Shown here: in pieces, positions 1 through 9,843 of the stretch
How positions within the stretch are numbered: position 1 is the first letter of the stretch
How the letters are laid out: each line of letters opens with the position of its first letter
Assembly: GCF_029433335.1 (NCBI RefSeq)
Contig: NZ_JAQTHX010000001.1
Location: 868,001-932,000 of the forward strand
Length of the DNA stretch: 64,000 nt
Source of the DNA: Bifidobacterium sp. ESL0745
GTDB taxonomy: Bacteria; Actinomycetota; Actinomycetes; Actinomycetales; Bifidobacteriaceae
Direction: 5' to 3'
Notes under the pieces: model-generated
Told to the model about the DNA's origin: nothing
The model's database searches: none
The model's input: only the letters and a program-made list of their open reading frames with translations
Position numbers and translations under genes: made by a program

Positions 1-176
1 CAGTATTCGTGGCTGGCACGCACAGTCGTCTCGCCGGTATCGTTGGTGCCGTCGCTCGGCTCCTTGGTCACGTCCGCGGCGAAATGCTCCTTGCCATGCG
101 GATGTTTTGACGCGTCCAGGATGACCTCCTGATACATCTGTTCGAGATCGTCCCCGCTCATACCAAAATCACTCAT
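1..176 (-). CDS. sufU: SufU, Fe-S cluster assembly scaffold / sulfur-transfer protein (N-terminal part, cut by window edge)
   Basis: The reading frame begins at the ATG complementary to 174-176 and runs off the left edge, so only about 58 N-terminal residues are visible. They read MSDFGMSGDDLEQMYQEVIL followed by DASKHPHGKEHF, the typical start of SufU/IscU-like proteins (LYxxVILDHxxxPHxxG). In Gram-positive bacteria SufU is a zinc protein that accepts persulfide sulfur from SufS and passes it to the SufBCD scaffold. The start lies 3 nt after the sufS stop codon, so the two are cotranscribed. The zinc-binding cysteines lie outside the window and cannot be checked. Confidence 0.88.
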   Translation of the reverse strand, partial: MSDFGMSGDDLEQMYQEVILDASKHPHGKEHFAADVTKEPSDGTNDTGETTVRASHEY

Positions 177-179
177 TGC

Positions 180-1451
180 TCACACCTCAAAGAACGAACG
201 GACTTTACCGGCCGTTTCGACTAGTTGTTTGGCTTCCTCGACGGTATTGTACACGCCGGTCGAAGCACGGCTCGATGCGAAGAGGCCGAAATGACGATGT
301 ACGGGCTGGGCGCAATGGTGACCAACACGCACGGCGACGCCCTGTGCGTCGAAGAACTGGCCAACATCATGGGGATGCACGCCTTCGACATCGAACGACA
401 CTGTGCCGATACGATCCTTGTTCTCTAACGGACCAAGCACACGGAAGCCAGGGACATCGTTCAACTTAAGGAGCTCTGCAGTAATAGTCTTTTCGTGAGC
501 CTCGACGTTTTCCATCCCGATTTCACGCATCCAATCGGCGGCGACACCTGCGGCAACAACCTGAGCGACAGGCTGGGTTCCGGCTTCAAAACGTGCTGGT
601 GGTTCCATATACTCCGCCGGCTTGTCCATCCAGGCGAGTTCGACCATCGACCCACCGAAACTGGCCGGCGGGAGGGCTTCCAGGAACTCTCGCTTGCCGT
701 ACAAGAAGCCGACGCCGGTAGGCCCATACATCTTGTGCGCGCTCCAGGCGGCGAAATCGACATCCATCTTGTGGAAATCGATTTTCAGATGCGGAACAGA
801 CTGACAAGCGTCGAGGATAAAGATGGCACCGACTTCATGCGCCCGTTTGATAATGGGTTCAATATCGGTGATGGCCCCGGTGACGTTGCTGATATGCGTA
901 ACCGCGACAATCTTGGTGCGGTCGGTGATGACCTCATCGGCGGTATCGGAACGAATACGTCCATCATCGGTCAGGTCGAACCACTTCAGCGTGGCGCCGG
1001 TGCGATAAGCCAATTCCTGGAATGGCAGCAAAACTGAATGATGTTCGGCTTTGGAAACGACGATCTCGTCCCCCGGCTTCAAAGCAAACCTCTTGGCCGC
1101 GTCCCCGCCGCGTCCCAGCGAGGCATTGCCAAAGGCGGTGGCCAGCAGATTGAGCCCCGCGGTTGCACCGGCAGTAACAACGATCTCTTCCTGCCCTTCA
1201 ACAGAGTTGGCACCAACCAACTTAGCAACCTTGGCACGAGCCTCTTCAAAGGCAACAGTGCTACGAGCAGCCAACTCATGCGCCCCACGATGCACCCCGG
1301 CATTGATGGTCTCGTAGAACCGACTCTCGGCATCAATCACGCACTGCGGCTTCTGCGCAGTAGCCGCAGAGTCAAAGTACACCAGCTGATGTCCATGGAC
1401 CTCCTGCCCCAAAATAGGAAACTGCTTCCGCAACTCCAAAAAATCCACCAT
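180..1451 (-). CDS. sufS: SufS, group II cysteine desulfurase
   Basis: PLP-dependent enzyme that takes sulfur from L-cysteine as a persulfide for Fe-S cluster assembly. The family signatures are all present (numbering from the upstream ATG at 1454): the EHHS cofactor-stacking histidine near residue 138, the Schiff-base lysine in SAHK (241), the catalytic cysteine in RVGHHCAQP (381), and the SRAST substrate arginine near 396. About 423 aa, normal for SufS. Two ATGs stand in tandem (1454, 1451). The AGAGG ribosome site is only 2 nt from the first and 5 nt from the second, so 1451 is preferred. It follows sufC after an unusually wide 540-nt gap holding two hairpin elements, and sufU follows after 3 nt. 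Confidence 0.95.
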   Translation of the reverse strand: MVDFLELRKQFPILGQEVHGHQLVYFDSAATAQKPQCVIDAESRFYETINAGVHRGAHELAARSTVAFEEARAKVAKLVGANSVEGQEEIVVTAGATAGLNLLATAFGNASLGRGGDAAKRFALKPGDEIVVSKAEHHSVLLPFQELAYRTGATLKWFDLTDDGRIRSDTADEVITDRTKIVAVTHISNVTGAITDIEPIIKRAHEVGAIFILDACQSVPHLKIDFHKMDVDFAAWSAHKMYGPTGVGFLYGKREFLEALPPASFGGSMVELAWMDKPAEYMEPPARFEAGTQPVAQVVAAGVAADWMREIGMENVEAHEKTITAELLKLNDVPGFRVLGPLENKDRIGTVSFDVEGVHPHDVGQFFDAQGVAVRVGHHCAQPVHRHFGLFASSRASTGVYNTVEEAKQLVETAGKVRSFFEV

Positions 1452-1495
1452 CATTGCCTCTCATACTCATTTAATTCTATAAAGCTTCGACTCCC

Positions 1496-1670
1496 GTGGT
1501 GGGGAGGGATATACGATGTCCGACACACGCTCTGGGCTTTGGCGTTAAGCGTTCAGTCCAGTGGATTGAACGTAGCCAAAGTGAGCGCAAAACCCGAGCA
1601 CGAAAGTAAAATCTCCAGATTTTACAGGCCAAGTCTTTACGGTCTGACATCGCATATCCCTCCCCACCAC
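1496..1670 (+). repeat. Long hairpin element, copy 1 (long-core form, forward)
   Basis: Arms 1496-1520 and 1646-1670 are inverted repeats matching at 24 of 25 positions. The 125-nt interior contains nested inverted repeats: a CAGTCC/GGATTG pair at about 1555-1568, CTTTGGC/GCCAAAG flanking it, and AAAATCT/AGATTTT at about 1609-1624. The same interior motifs occur, reverse-complemented, in copy 6 (43980-44149), with substitutions that keep pairing. Unlike the other copies it lacks an outer TTGGTC flank. It lies inside the suf gene run between sufC and sufS. Together with copy 2 it fills most of the gene-free stretch 1452-1994; between them (1671-1851) I see only AT-rich sequence. Confidence 0.75.
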
Positions 1671-1851
1671 TCATTACGTATCCAACTCAACAATAGTCAA
1701 AAAATTCTGACTGAACAGAAATTTTTCTTAGCTATCAAAATTGCTAAACCACGCTGTAACCGTACAGGCGAAGCCTGCAGATTTCGATACTCGATGTATC
1801 GAAATCTTCCAAAGCCCTAAAAAAATAACCTGCCAAACAAACGCAACATAA

Positions 1852-1948
1852 GCGGATTGGGAAAGAATGCCTTGTTGAGGAGTAAAGCTCGGCCTACCGG
1901 CCTTGAGGGTTCCGAAACAAGACATTCTTTCCCAATCCGCGACCAACC
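1852..1948 (-). repeat. Long hairpin element, copy 2 (short-core form, reverse)
   Basis: Arms 1852-1876 and 1916-1940 pair over 25 nt with one G-T wobble. The 39-nt core carries GGCCTACCGGCC, nearly identical to the core of copy 4 at 11831-11869 and related, in reverse complement, to copies 3 and 5. The element is followed by GACCAAC, the shared outer flank. It faces copy 1 in opposite orientation. No run of T follows either arm, so it does not look like an ordinary intrinsic terminator. Confidence 0.78.
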
Positions 1949-1994
1949 GACAAAAGCAAGTTAGCTACGAAATGTAACTAGTCATCAAACTAAA

Positions 1995-2771
1995 TCAAGC
2001 AAGCGCCGATTCCGTAGACCCCTCCGGCAGATACTGATCATATCCAGTCTCTTCGAGTTCATCCGCCAGCTCAGGCCCGCCAGTCTTGACAAACCGTCCG
2101 CCAGCGAAGACATGCACAATATCCGGCTTGATATACTTCAAAATGCGCGTGTAATGCGTAATGAGCATAATCCCGAGTCCGGTGTTTGCCTTGGCGCGGT
2201 TCACACCTTCGGAGACAATGCGCAGCGCGTCAACGTCAAGGCCTGAATCGGTTTCATCCATGATGGCGAACTTGGGCTTCAAAAGCTCAAGTTGCAGCAC
2301 TTCGGCACGCTTCTTCTCGCCGCCGGAGAAACCTTCGTTGACGGAACGGGAAGCGAACTTCTTGTCCATTCTGAGGTTCTTCATCGCGTCCTGCAGTTCC
2401 TTGGTCCAGGTGCGGATGGCCGGAGCCTTGCCGTCGACCTCGGTCTTGGCGGTGCGCAGGAAGTTGGTCATCGATACGCCCGGCACTTCCACCGGATACT
2501 GCATGGCCAGGAACAGGCCGGCCTTCGCGCGCTCGTCGGGCTTCATCTTCAGCAGGTCCTCGCCGTCAAGCAGGGCCTCGCCGGAATCGACGAAGTACTT
2601 CGGGTGGCCGGCCAGCGTGTAGGCCAGCGTGGACTTGCCGGAACCGTTGGGACCCATGATGGCATGCGTTTCGCCGGAATTGACGGTCAGGGTCGCACCC
2701 TTCAAGATCTGCTTGCGGCCTTCCTTGGTCTCCACCGATGCGTAGAGATCCTTGATTTCCAATGTTGACAT
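1995..2771 (-). CDS. sufC: SufC, ABC-type ATPase of the SufBCD Fe-S scaffold
   Basis: Cytosolic ATPase that powers the SufB-SufD scaffold during Fe-S cluster assembly. The 258-aa protein has Walker A GPNGSGKST at about 40-48, the ABC signature FSGGEKKR at 148-155, Walker B FAIMDE at 168-173, the D-loop SGLD at 176-179 and the switch histidine H206 in LITH. There is no membrane segment, as expected for SufC. Its ATG overlaps the sufD stop codon by one base (TAATG), indicating translational coupling. Confidence 0.96.
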   Translation of the reverse strand: MSTLEIKDLYASVETKEGRKQILKGATLTVNSGETHAIMGPNGSGKSTLAYTLAGHPKYFVDSGEALLDGEDLLKMKPDERAKAGLFLAMQYPVEVPGVSMTNFLRTAKTEVDGKAPAIRTWTKELQDAMKNLRMDKKFASRSVNEGFSGGEKKRAEVLQLELLKPKFAIMDETDSGLDVDALRIVSEGVNRAKANTGLGIMLITHYTRILKYIKPDIVHVFAGGRFVKTGGPELADELEETGYDQYLPEGSTESALA

Positions 2772-3994
2772 TACTTATCCTCCAATACCGCTTGCATGTC
2801 GGCACTTTCGCCGCGCGCGAGCCTGCGGTCAATGACATTCATAAGGTGTTCGGCGATGCTGGGCACGCCTATTTGTTCGATCAGATCAGCGAAGAAACCA
2901 CGAACTACCAGCTTGCGGGCCTCGGATTCCGTGATGCCACGCGACTGCAGGTAGAAGAGCTCTTCGTCGTCAAAGTGGCCGACGGAGCTGGCGTGGCCGG
3001 CACCGATGATGTTGCCGTTCTCGATTTCGAGGTTGGGCTCGGAATCGGCCACAGGACCAGGTGTGAGCACCAAGTTACGGTTGAGTTCGTAGGAATCAGT
3101 GTTCGGCGCCTGCGGCTGGATCAGCGCGTTGCCGACCCACGTCGAATGTGCGTCCTTGCCATCCAAAGCACCCTTGTAGACCACGCGGGACTTACACTCC
3201 GGATAGTTGTGAACCACCATCGTGCGATGTTCCAGATGCTGGCCGGCCTCGGCGAAGTAGATGCCGAGCATGTTGAGGTCGCCCTGAGGTCCGCCGAATT
3301 CCTGATCCATGCGCAGACGCACGACGTCGCCACCGAGGGTGACCACGGCGTGGCGAAGCGAGGCGTTGTCGCCGACGTGGATGCGCTGGTTGCCCACATG
3401 TTTGGAGCCCCTGTCCCATTCCTGCACGAAGGTCGTGGAAACGTGGGAGTCCTTGCCGGTGATGATTTCGATGCCCTCGGCAAGACGGGCCAGACCCTGA
3501 TGACGTACGACGATATCGGCGTGCGTACGGTCGGCAATCTGAAGCACAAGATGCAAAGAATCAAGGTCCGTGCCATGACCTTCGACTTCCACCAGTACCG
3601 GCTGATCAAGCTCTCCGGAGATGGAAACGACGACGGTTTTGCTACCACTGTTCCATTCGACGGCCGAAACACGGTCATTCGGCTTCATCACAGTTCCTGA
3701 AGGAGCCTCACTACGGTCAATGACCGACTTGGTCACTTTGCTGTTATCAATCGGCGTTCCGTCAATATTACTGACGGTTACCTCAGTCTCACCACTTGGG
3801 GTGAAGACGCTGAAGAACTCCTCGATACGTTCGAGCGGCGTATAGCGCCAATCTTCCTGCTTGCGCGTCGGCATCTTGAAGTCCTCGACCTCGAACGAAC
3901 GACGCTCATTGTCGGCGCTGGACGGCATGGCCGCCGGCATCGCGTAGGGATCATTGGGATCCGCCACTGGAATATTCACTTCTTTTTCGGCCAT
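2771..3994 (-). CDS. sufD: SufD, Fe-S cluster assembly scaffold subunit
   Basis: 407-aa partner of SufB in the SufBC2D complex. The C-terminal beta-helix region has the family hallmarks IGAGHASSVGHFDDEELFYL and SRGITESEARKLVVRGFF, matching the equivalent [21 protein letters not shown] stretch of SufB. The N-terminal part (RKQEDWRYTPLERI) is the usual SufD lead-in. It lies 3 nt downstream of sufB and overlaps sufC by 1 nt, so sufBDC is a tight operon. Confidence 0.95.
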   Translation of the reverse strand: MAEKEVNIPVADPNDPYAMPAAMPSSADNERRSFEVEDFKMPTRKQEDWRYTPLERIEEFFSVFTPSGETEVTVSNIDGTPIDNSKVTKSVIDRSEAPSGTVMKPNDRVSAVEWNSGSKTVVVSISGELDQPVLVEVEGHGTDLDSLHLVLQIADRTHADIVVRHQGLARLAEGIEIITGKDSHVSTTFVQEWDRGSKHVGNQRIHVGDNASLRHAVVTLGGDVVRLRMDQEFGGPQGDLNMLGIYFAEAGQHLEHRTMVVHNYPECKSRVVYKGALDGKDAHSTWVGNALIQPQAPNTDSYELNRNLVLTPGPVADSEPNLEIENGNIIGAGHASSVGHFDDEELFYLQSRGITESEARKLVVRGFFADLIEQIGVPSIAEHLMNVIDRRLARGESADMQAVLEDK

Positions 3995-3997
3995 CGA

Positions 3998-5494
3998 TCA
4001 GCCCACCGATCCTTCCATTTGCAACTCGACCAGCCTGTTGAGCTCCAACGCGTATTCCATCGGCAGTTCGCGGCTGATTGGCTCGACGAATCCTCGCACG
4101 ATCATACCCATGGCTTCCTTCTCCTCCAGCCCTCGGCTCATCAGGTAGAAGAGCTGGTCCTCGGAGACCTTGGAAACGGTCGCCTCGTGCGCCATCGTTA
4201 CGTCGTCCTCGCGGATGTCGACATGCGGATAGGTGTCGGAACGCGAGTAATCATCGACCAACAGTGTGTCGCAGACCACCGAAGAGCTCGATCCCTTGGC
4301 ACCGTCAATAACCTTGACCAGGCCGCGGTATGCGCAACGTCCGCCGCCGCGCGAAATCGACTTGGCGACGATGGTGGAGCTCGTGTGCGGGGCAAGATGG
4401 ATCATCTTGGCGCCGGTGTCCTGATACTGTCCTTTTCCGGCGAAGCTCAGCGACATGGTGGAGGCCTTGGCGTATGGCTCGGCCAGGATGCAGGACGGGT
4501 ACTTCATACTCGCCTTGGAGCCGATATTGCCATCGACCCATTCCATGGTGCCGCCCTCTTTGACGTAGGCGCGCTGGGTGACGAGATTGTAAACGTTGTT
4601 CGACCAGTTCTGCACGGTCGTATAGCGCACGCGGGCGTTCTTGCCGACGATGATCTCGACGTTGGCCGCATGCAGCGAATCCGTCGCGTAGATCGGGGCC
4701 GTGCAGCCTTCGACGTAGTGGACGTAGGAGCCTTCCTCGGCGATGATCAACGTGCGTTCGAACTGGCCCATGTTCGGCGTATTGATACGGAAATAGGCCT
4801 GTAGCGGGATATCGACGTGAACACCCTTGGGAACGTAGACGAACGAGCCGCCGGACCATGCAGCCGTGTTGAGCGCCGCGAATTTGTTGTCATCATAAGG
4901 AATGACGGTCGCGAAATATTTCTTGACCAGATCCGGATACTCGCGCAATGCAGTATCCGTATCGGTGAAAATCACGCCTTCCTTCTTCAGGTCCTCCTGA
5001 ATGGAGTTGTAGATGACCTCGGACTCGTACTGCGCGGCGACACCGGAGACCAGACGCTTCTTTTCTGCATCGGGAATGCCCAACTTATCGTATGTATTGC
5101 GGATATCTGTGGGCAGGTCTTCCCAGCTCTTGGCCGGCTTGTCGATTGGCTTTACATAATACTTGAAATCATCGGCATCGAAATCGGAAAGATCCACGCC
5201 CCACTTGGGCATGGGCTTTTCGATGAACGAACGATAACCCTTCAAGCGCATATCGAGCATCCACTGCGGTTCGCCCTTATCGGCGGAAATGGCGCGAACG
5301 ACGTTCTCGTCAATGCCCTTCTTCGCAGCTTCACCGGCCGCATCGGAATCGTGCCAGCCGTAGTTGTACTCGCCGAATTCCTGGATGATCTCGTCATCCT
5401 TTTTGATCTTATCCTCGTTGACACGTTCACGATCAGCCACATACTGGCTCATCTCCGTATCAGACGCGGCGTTTGGTGTTGGTTTTTCTGCCAC
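3998..5494 (-). CDS. sufB: SufB, Fe-S cluster assembly scaffold subunit
   Basis: Core scaffold subunit on which Fe-S clusters are built. Recognised by [26 protein letters not shown], the [20 protein letters not shown] stretch and the C-terminal [21 protein letters not shown] segment. Frame-open sequence extends to a TTG at 5527, but a GTG at 5494 sits 9 nt after a strong GGGAGG site, giving 498 aa beginning (M)[15 protein letters not shown]. That start is preferred. First gene of the minus-strand sufBDC run; the about 310-nt gap upstream must hold its promoter and also contains the pyrG terminator. Confidence 0.95.
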   Translation of the reverse strand: MAEKPTPNAASDTEMSQYVADRERVNEDKIKKDDEIIQEFGEYNYGWHDSDAAGEAAKKGIDENVVRAISADKGEPQWMLDMRLKGYRSFIEKPMPKWGVDLSDFDADDFKYYVKPIDKPAKSWEDLPTDIRNTYDKLGIPDAEKKRLVSGVAAQYESEVIYNSIQEDLKKEGVIFTDTDTALREYPDLVKKYFATVIPYDDNKFAALNTAAWSGGSFVYVPKGVHVDIPLQAYFRINTPNMGQFERTLIIAEEGSYVHYVEGCTAPIYATDSLHAANVEIIVGKNARVRYTTVQNWSNNVYNLVTQRAYVKEGGTMEWVDGNIGSKASMKYPSCILAEPYAKASTMSLSFAGKGQYQDTGAKMIHLAPHTSSTIVAKSISRGGGRCAYRGLVKVIDGAKGSSSSVVCDTLLVDDYSRSDTYPHVDIREDDVTMAHEATVSKVSEDQLFYLMSRGLEEKEAMGMIVRGFVEPISRELPMEYALELNRLVELQMEGSVG

Positions 5495-5705
5495 CGTACG
5501 CTGCCTCCCATCATTGACTACACTCAATATAAACGTAACAGAATCGGACTTTTATTACTAGGGTTGTGTAAGAAAGAACGCCGACAACGAAAGTGATTTA
5601 ATTCACAAGTGTTACATATTGACGATTTCTGCATCATTACACCGATTTGGCTTTGGTACAGGTTTTCCTGACCTGCATCCTACTTATCTTACGTATAGCA
5701 GAAAA

Positions 5706-5721
5706 CCCCACCGAGGCGGGG
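5706..5721 (-). terminator. Intrinsic terminator of pyrG
   Basis: Read on the minus strand, CCCCGC-CTCG-GTGGGG forms a 6-bp GC stem (one G-T pair) followed directly by TTTTC, about 90 nt after the pyrG stop codon. The rest of 5495-5808 shows no other gene; it should also contain the suf promoter, which I could not place with confidence. Confidence 0.75.
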
Positions 5722-5808
5722 TCTTCTTACGTTCGATTTTGCAGCAACAATAAGCAGCATCACCAACCGATGATGACACTCGGCTCAATTATTGCCGCAG
5801 GGGCAGGC

Positions 5809-7488
5809 TCAGTCCTGTTCAGACTGGCTCTTGCGGGCCTCCTGATGATCGAGCGCGGCCTTCACCAGACCCTGGAACAGCGGGTGCGGCTTGGTCGGGC
5901 GGGACTTGAACTCGGGATGCGCCTGTGTGCCGACGTAGAACGGATGCACGTCCTGCGGCAGTTCGACAAACTCAGTGAGCTCGCCGTCGGGGCTTTCGCC
6001 GGAAATATCGAGCCCGCCTTCGTGCAGACGGTCCTTATACGCCACGTTGACCTCGTAACGATGGCGATGGCGTTCGCTGACGTGAGTTGTGCCGTACAGC
6101 TTGGCGACAAGCGAACCTTCCTTGAGCACAGCCGGATAGGCGCCGAGACGCATGGTATGGCCCATATCCGAATTCGCGAGGATATCCTTCTGCTCTTCCA
6201 TCGTGGCGATGACCGGGTTCTTGCATCCGGGCTCGAACTCGGAGGAATCAGCATCCTCAAGTTCCAGCACGTCACGTGCATACTCGATGACCATGCACTG
6301 CAGGCCGAGGCACAGGCCCAATGCGGGCAGCTTGTGCTCGCGGGCGTAGCGCAGTGCGCCGATCTTACCGTCGATACCGCGCACACCGAAACCACCGGGA
6401 ACGATGATGCCGTCCATGTCACGCAGCTCAGCATCAGCACCAGCTTCGGACTCGCACAGGTCAGCCGCGACAAGCTTGACGTTGGCCTTGGCATAATTGC
6501 CGAAGCCACCGGCCTTGACGGCCTCGATGACGGAAAGGTAGGCATCGGGCAGGTCGATGTACTTGCCGACGATGGCGATGTTGACCTCTTCTTTCGGATG
6601 GTGCACGCGCTCGAGCAGATCGTCCCATTCGGCCCAATCCACATCGTGGGCGGACATCTCAAGGAATCGGACCACATAGGAGTCAAGGCCCTCATTGTGC
6701 AGGATCTTCGGCACGTCGTAGATGCTCGGGGCATCCACGCAGTTGACCACGCCTTCCTCATCGACGTCACACATCAGGGAAATCTTGTCCTTGATGCCTT
6801 GGTTGAGCGGGCGGTCGCTACGCAGCACGAGCGCGTCAGGGGTGATGCCGAGCTGGCGCAGGGTCATCACGGAGTGCTGAGTCGGTTTGGTCTTCAGCTC
6901 ATGGGCGGCCGGCAGGTATGGCACCAGGGAGACATGCACGAACATGCAGTTGTGCGGGCCAAGTTCACGCTTGACCTCACGCGCCGCCTCGAGGAACGGC
7001 TGGGACTCGATGTCGCCGACAGTGCCGCCGATCTCGGTGATGATCACGTCGACATCATCCGCGGCCTGGGCGCGCATGCGACTCTTGATCTCATTGGTGA
7101 TATGTGGAATGACTTGCACGCACTGGCCGAGATATTTTCCGGCGCGTTCCTTCTCAAGAACGGACTGGTAGATCTGACCGGTGGTGACGTTCGCTTTCTG
7201 AGAAAGGAAGACGTCGAGGAAGCGCTCGTAATGGCCGATATCCAGATCGGTTTCGGCGCCGTCTTCGGTGACGTAGACCTCGCCGTGCTGGAACGGGTTC
7301 ATTGTACCCGGGTCAACGTTGATATAAGGATCGAGTTTCTGCTGCAGAACGCGGAGACCACGGCTACGGAGAAGGCGACCGAGAGAAGATGCTGTCAGGC
7401 CCTTACCAAGGGAAGAAACAACGCCACCGGTGACGAAAATATGCTTGGTGACATGTCCATGGGAATTATCATTTTGTTCTCTTGCCAT
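5809..7488 (-). CDS. pyrG: CTP synthase (glutamine-hydrolysing)
   Basis: Converts UTP to CTP using ATP and glutamine; last step of de novo CTP synthesis. 559 aa. N-terminal synthetase domain with the P-loop [10 protein letters not shown] at 21-30 and the [20 protein letters not shown] metal/UTP region at about 51-70. C-terminal class I glutamine amidotransferase with nucleophile C393 in GLCLGLQ and the His/Glu pair H524/E526 in AHPEF. The start context has only a weak Shine-Dalgarno. It is the last gene of the aroC-aroKB-aroQ-pyrG run, 65 nt after aroQ. Confidence 0.97.
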   Translation of the reverse strand: MAREQNDNSHGHVTKHIFVTGGVVSSLGKGLTASSLGRLLRSRGLRVLQQKLDPYINVDPGTMNPFQHGEVYVTEDGAETDLDIGHYERFLDVFLSQKANVTTGQIYQSVLEKERAGKYLGQCVQVIPHITNEIKSRMRAQAADDVDVIITEIGGTVGDIESQPFLEAAREVKRELGPHNCMFVHVSLVPYLPAAHELKTKPTQHSVMTLRQLGITPDALVLRSDRPLNQGIKDKISLMCDVDEEGVVNCVDAPSIYDVPKILHNEGLDSYVVRFLEMSAHDVDWAEWDDLLERVHHPKEEVNIAIVGKYIDLPDAYLSVIEAVKAGGFGNYAKANVKLVAADLCESEAGADAELRDMDGIIVPGGFGVRGIDGKIGALRYAREHKLPALGLCLGLQCMVIEYARDVLELEDADSSEFEPGCKNPVIATMEEQKDILANSDMGHTMRLGAYPAVLKEGSLVAKLYGTTHVSERHRHRYEVNVAYKDRLHEGGLDISGESPDGELTEFVELPQDVHPFYVGTQAHPEFKSRPTKPHPLFQGLVKAALDHQEARKSQSEQD

Positions 7489-7553
7489 GGAACTTCAGCC
7501 TATCAGCCTCTATTGACTCGGCGTGTTCGTAGGCGGGGATGAATGTAATGCTT

Positions 7554-8000
7554 TTATCGCGCCAGTAGATGAGCCACGGCATCGAGGGCGAGCTTATAGC
7601 CGTAAAAGCCCATACCGGTGATGGTACCAGTGGCGACAGGACTGATAACGCTGTATTTGCGGAAGGAATCGCGAGCCGACGGGTTGGAGATGTGCACCTC
7701 CATCAGTGGCAGGCCGGCGTCCGTGACCATTTTGGCGGCGTCGGAAAGACCGTAGCTGTAATGGGTGAACGCGGCAGGGTTCATCACCACAGGGGTCTGC
7801 TCGTCAACGGCCTGGTGCATCCAGCCGATGACTTCGGCCTCATCGTCAGACTGGCGCACTTCGACCTCCAGGCCAAGTGTCTTGCCCCATCCGGCACAGT
7901 CTTTGCGCAGGGTTTGCAAGTCCTGATGGCCGTACACGTCGGGTTCACGCACTCCCAGACGTCCGAGATTCGGCCCGTTGACGACGATTACCTTGGTCAT
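7554..8000 (-). CDS. aroQ: Type II 3-dehydroquinate dehydratase
   Basis: Third step of the shikimate pathway, 3-dehydroquinate to 3-dehydroshikimate. 148 aa, normal for the type II (dodecameric) enzyme. N-terminus MTKVIVVNGPNLGRLGVREP is diagnostic; NPAAFTHYSYGLSDA carries the active-site asparagine/histidine region and EVHISNPSARDSFRKYS the conserved EVHxSN motif. The frame is open upstream to 8045, but the ATG at 8000 has AAAGGA 7-8 nt before it and starts at the conserved residue. Downstream of aroKB on the same strand. Confidence 0.95.
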   Translation of the reverse strand: MTKVIVVNGPNLGRLGVREPDVYGHQDLQTLRKDCAGWGKTLGLEVEVRQSDDEAEVIGWMHQAVDEQTPVVMNPAAFTHYSYGLSDAAKMVTDAGLPLMEVHISNPSARDSFRKYSVISPVATGTITGMGFYGYKLALDAVAHLLAR

Positions 8001-8118
8001 TTGTTGTGTCCTTTTGTGTGATGTGGAGTAAATTTGCCAACACAAGTCGGCAAATGGCTTTTTAAGAACCTTGATATTCCGCTGATCTTTAAAACCTATT
8101 TACAGACTTGTGCATCGT

Positions 8119-9744
8119 TCAACCGCGAATGCGCTGGAACGCCTCGACGAGCGCATCCATCGGCGGATCCTCGAGGTGCATCGGATGACCAACACTGTCG
8201 AGAATGACGAAGCGCAGCGTGTTGCCGCGTGCCTTCTTATCTTTGTGCATCAACGCCAGCACCGAATCCCAATCGCCGCCATTCCAGGAAATCGGCAGGC
8301 CGAGCGAGGAGAAGATCGAACGATGAAGATCGACGGTTTCCTGATCAATGTGGCCGAGGATACAGGAAAGTTCGGCGGCGTAGACGCAACCGACAGCAAC
8401 GGCGTTGCCATGACGCCAGCGGAAATTCTCCAGTTTCTCGATGGCATGGGCCAACGTGTGCCCGTAGTTGAGAAACTCTCGCAGGCCGGCTTCCTTCAAA
8501 TCGTTGGAAACGTGATAAGCCTTGACGCGAACGGTGCGCTCGATGAGTTCGGCGACCACATCCTCAAGCGGCGAACCAAGGAAATCATCACCGTTGAAGT
8601 TCCTCAATTCCTCGGCGTGTTCCTGCAAAATGTCGAGAATCTTCGTGTCACGGATGAACCCGGATTTGGTGACCTCCCCAAGTCCCTCGGTAAAGATGTC
8701 GCGCGGCAACGTCTTCAACGTGCGCAAATCAGCGAGCACGCCGGCTGGCGTATAGAAGGAGCCGACCAGATTCTTGCCCTCGTCGGTGTTGATACCCGTT
8801 TTGCCGCCTGTCGAGGCGTCAACCATCGCCAGCAGCGAGGTCGGGCAGTTGACATAACGGATGCCGCGCATCCAGGTGGCCGCGATAAAACCGGCCAGAT
8901 CGGTCGCGGCTCCTCCTCCGAGGCCAACGATGGCGTCGGAACGGGTGAAGCCAATCTCACCGAGCCGCTTCCAGATGGTTTTGGCCACGTCGATGGTCTT
9001 GCCTTTTTCCGCGTCAGGAATGACCATATCGTAGACTTCATAGCCAGACTGGCGAAGCAGGGCTCGTGCTTGATCGGAGTGACGCTGCACGGGTTGGGTA
9101 TGGATCAGCGCGACTCGCAGTACGTCATCTCCGAGCATTTCCGGCAAACGGTTCAATGCGCCTTCACCGATGCAGACGTCATAGGGCTCAATGCCCGAAC
9201 CAGTGACATGAACGATACGTTCCTGAATCATATTGCTCAGCTTCCTTGCCGCCACGCGCGGCGTCGAACCATGGGTGTGCACATGCAGATTGGAGATTTT
9301 GCGGAAAACGGGATCACGTTCCTCATAGAGCTTCATCCAGCGTTTGTTGGCGTCACCGTTAAGCATCGGCCGGTTGCCACTGCGGGAAGCCCGTTCCATC
9401 GCCTCATGCGTGTCTGCTTCCAGATAGACAAGCTTGCCACCGTCGGCAATGTAATCGGCCAGTACTTCGCGCGTCGATTCCGTCATCGGCGCCCCACCGC
9501 CAAGCGCGAGCAGCCCGTCAAATGAGACCAGCAAGTCGGCAATGACATCGGCTTCCAGCTCGCGGAACGCAGGTTCCCCGTATTTTTCGAAATATCGGGG
9601 AATCTTCATACCGGCCTCGTGCTCAATCTCGATATCGGCGTCGGCGAAATCAACATCGAGCATCTGCGCCGCCTCACGCCCCACCCGTGTCTTACCGGCA
9701 CCGGGCATCCCGATGATGACGGCAAGCGGACGATGACCACTCAT
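8119..9744 (-). CDS. aroKB: Bifunctional shikimate kinase / 3-dehydroquinate synthase (AroK-AroB fusion)
   Basis: Two shikimate-pathway enzymes in one 541-aa chain. Residues 1 to about 170 are shikimate kinase: P-loop GMPGAGKT at 12-19, DADIEIE metal site near 35-41, and the GGGAPM loop near 82-87. Residues from about 178 are 3-dehydroquinate synthase: NAD-binding [13 protein letters not shown] near 274-286 and the [11 protein letters not shown] motif at about 309-319. The two activities are not consecutive in the pathway (steps 5 and 2). Start chosen at the ATG directly before the kinase domain; an in-frame ATG lies 11 codons upstream. The fusion is usual for bifidobacteria. Sits between aroC and aroQ. 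Confidence 0.95.
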   Translation of the reverse strand: MSGHRPLAVIIGMPGAGKTRVGREAAQMLDVDFADADIEIEHEAGMKIPRYFEKYGEPAFRELEADVIADLLVSFDGLLALGGGAPMTESTREVLADYIADGGKLVYLEADTHEAMERASRSGNRPMLNGDANKRWMKLYEERDPVFRKISNLHVHTHGSTPRVAARKLSNMIQERIVHVTGSGIEPYDVCIGEGALNRLPEMLGDDVLRVALIHTQPVQRHSDQARALLRQSGYEVYDMVIPDAEKGKTIDVAKTIWKRLGEIGFTRSDAIVGLGGGAATDLAGFIAATWMRGIRYVNCPTSLLAMVDASTGGKTGINTDEGKNLVGSFYTPAGVLADLRTLKTLPRDIFTEGLGEVTKSGFIRDTKILDILQEHAEELRNFNGDDFLGSPLEDVVAELIERTVRVKAYHVSNDLKEAGLREFLNYGHTLAHAIEKLENFRWRHGNAVAVGCVYAAELSCILGHIDQETVDLHRSIFSSLGLPISWNGGDWDSVLALMHKDKKARGNTLRFVILDSVGHPMHLEDPPMDALVEAFQRIRG

Positions 9745-9843
9745 GATTGCCACACCTTGTCTCTCTGCATTCCGCATTTTCTCTTTCGTATCGAGTCTCG
9801 CCTTCGCCGCAATCAAACCCTGCGGGTTCCGGCGAAATGTAGA

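Noticed and set aside
1728..1946. Small protein encoded by hairpin copy 2
   Set aside because: The open frame arises from the palindromic sequence and has no SD; the equivalent frame is not kept in copies 3-6.
5647..7542. Long plus-strand open frame opposite pyrG (631 codons)
   Set aside because: It mirrors pyrG, a certain gene, and the protein is His/Val/Leu rich with no motif. An antisense shadow caused by GC-biased codon use. The same holds for the long frames opposite alaS, xfp, pcrA and katA.
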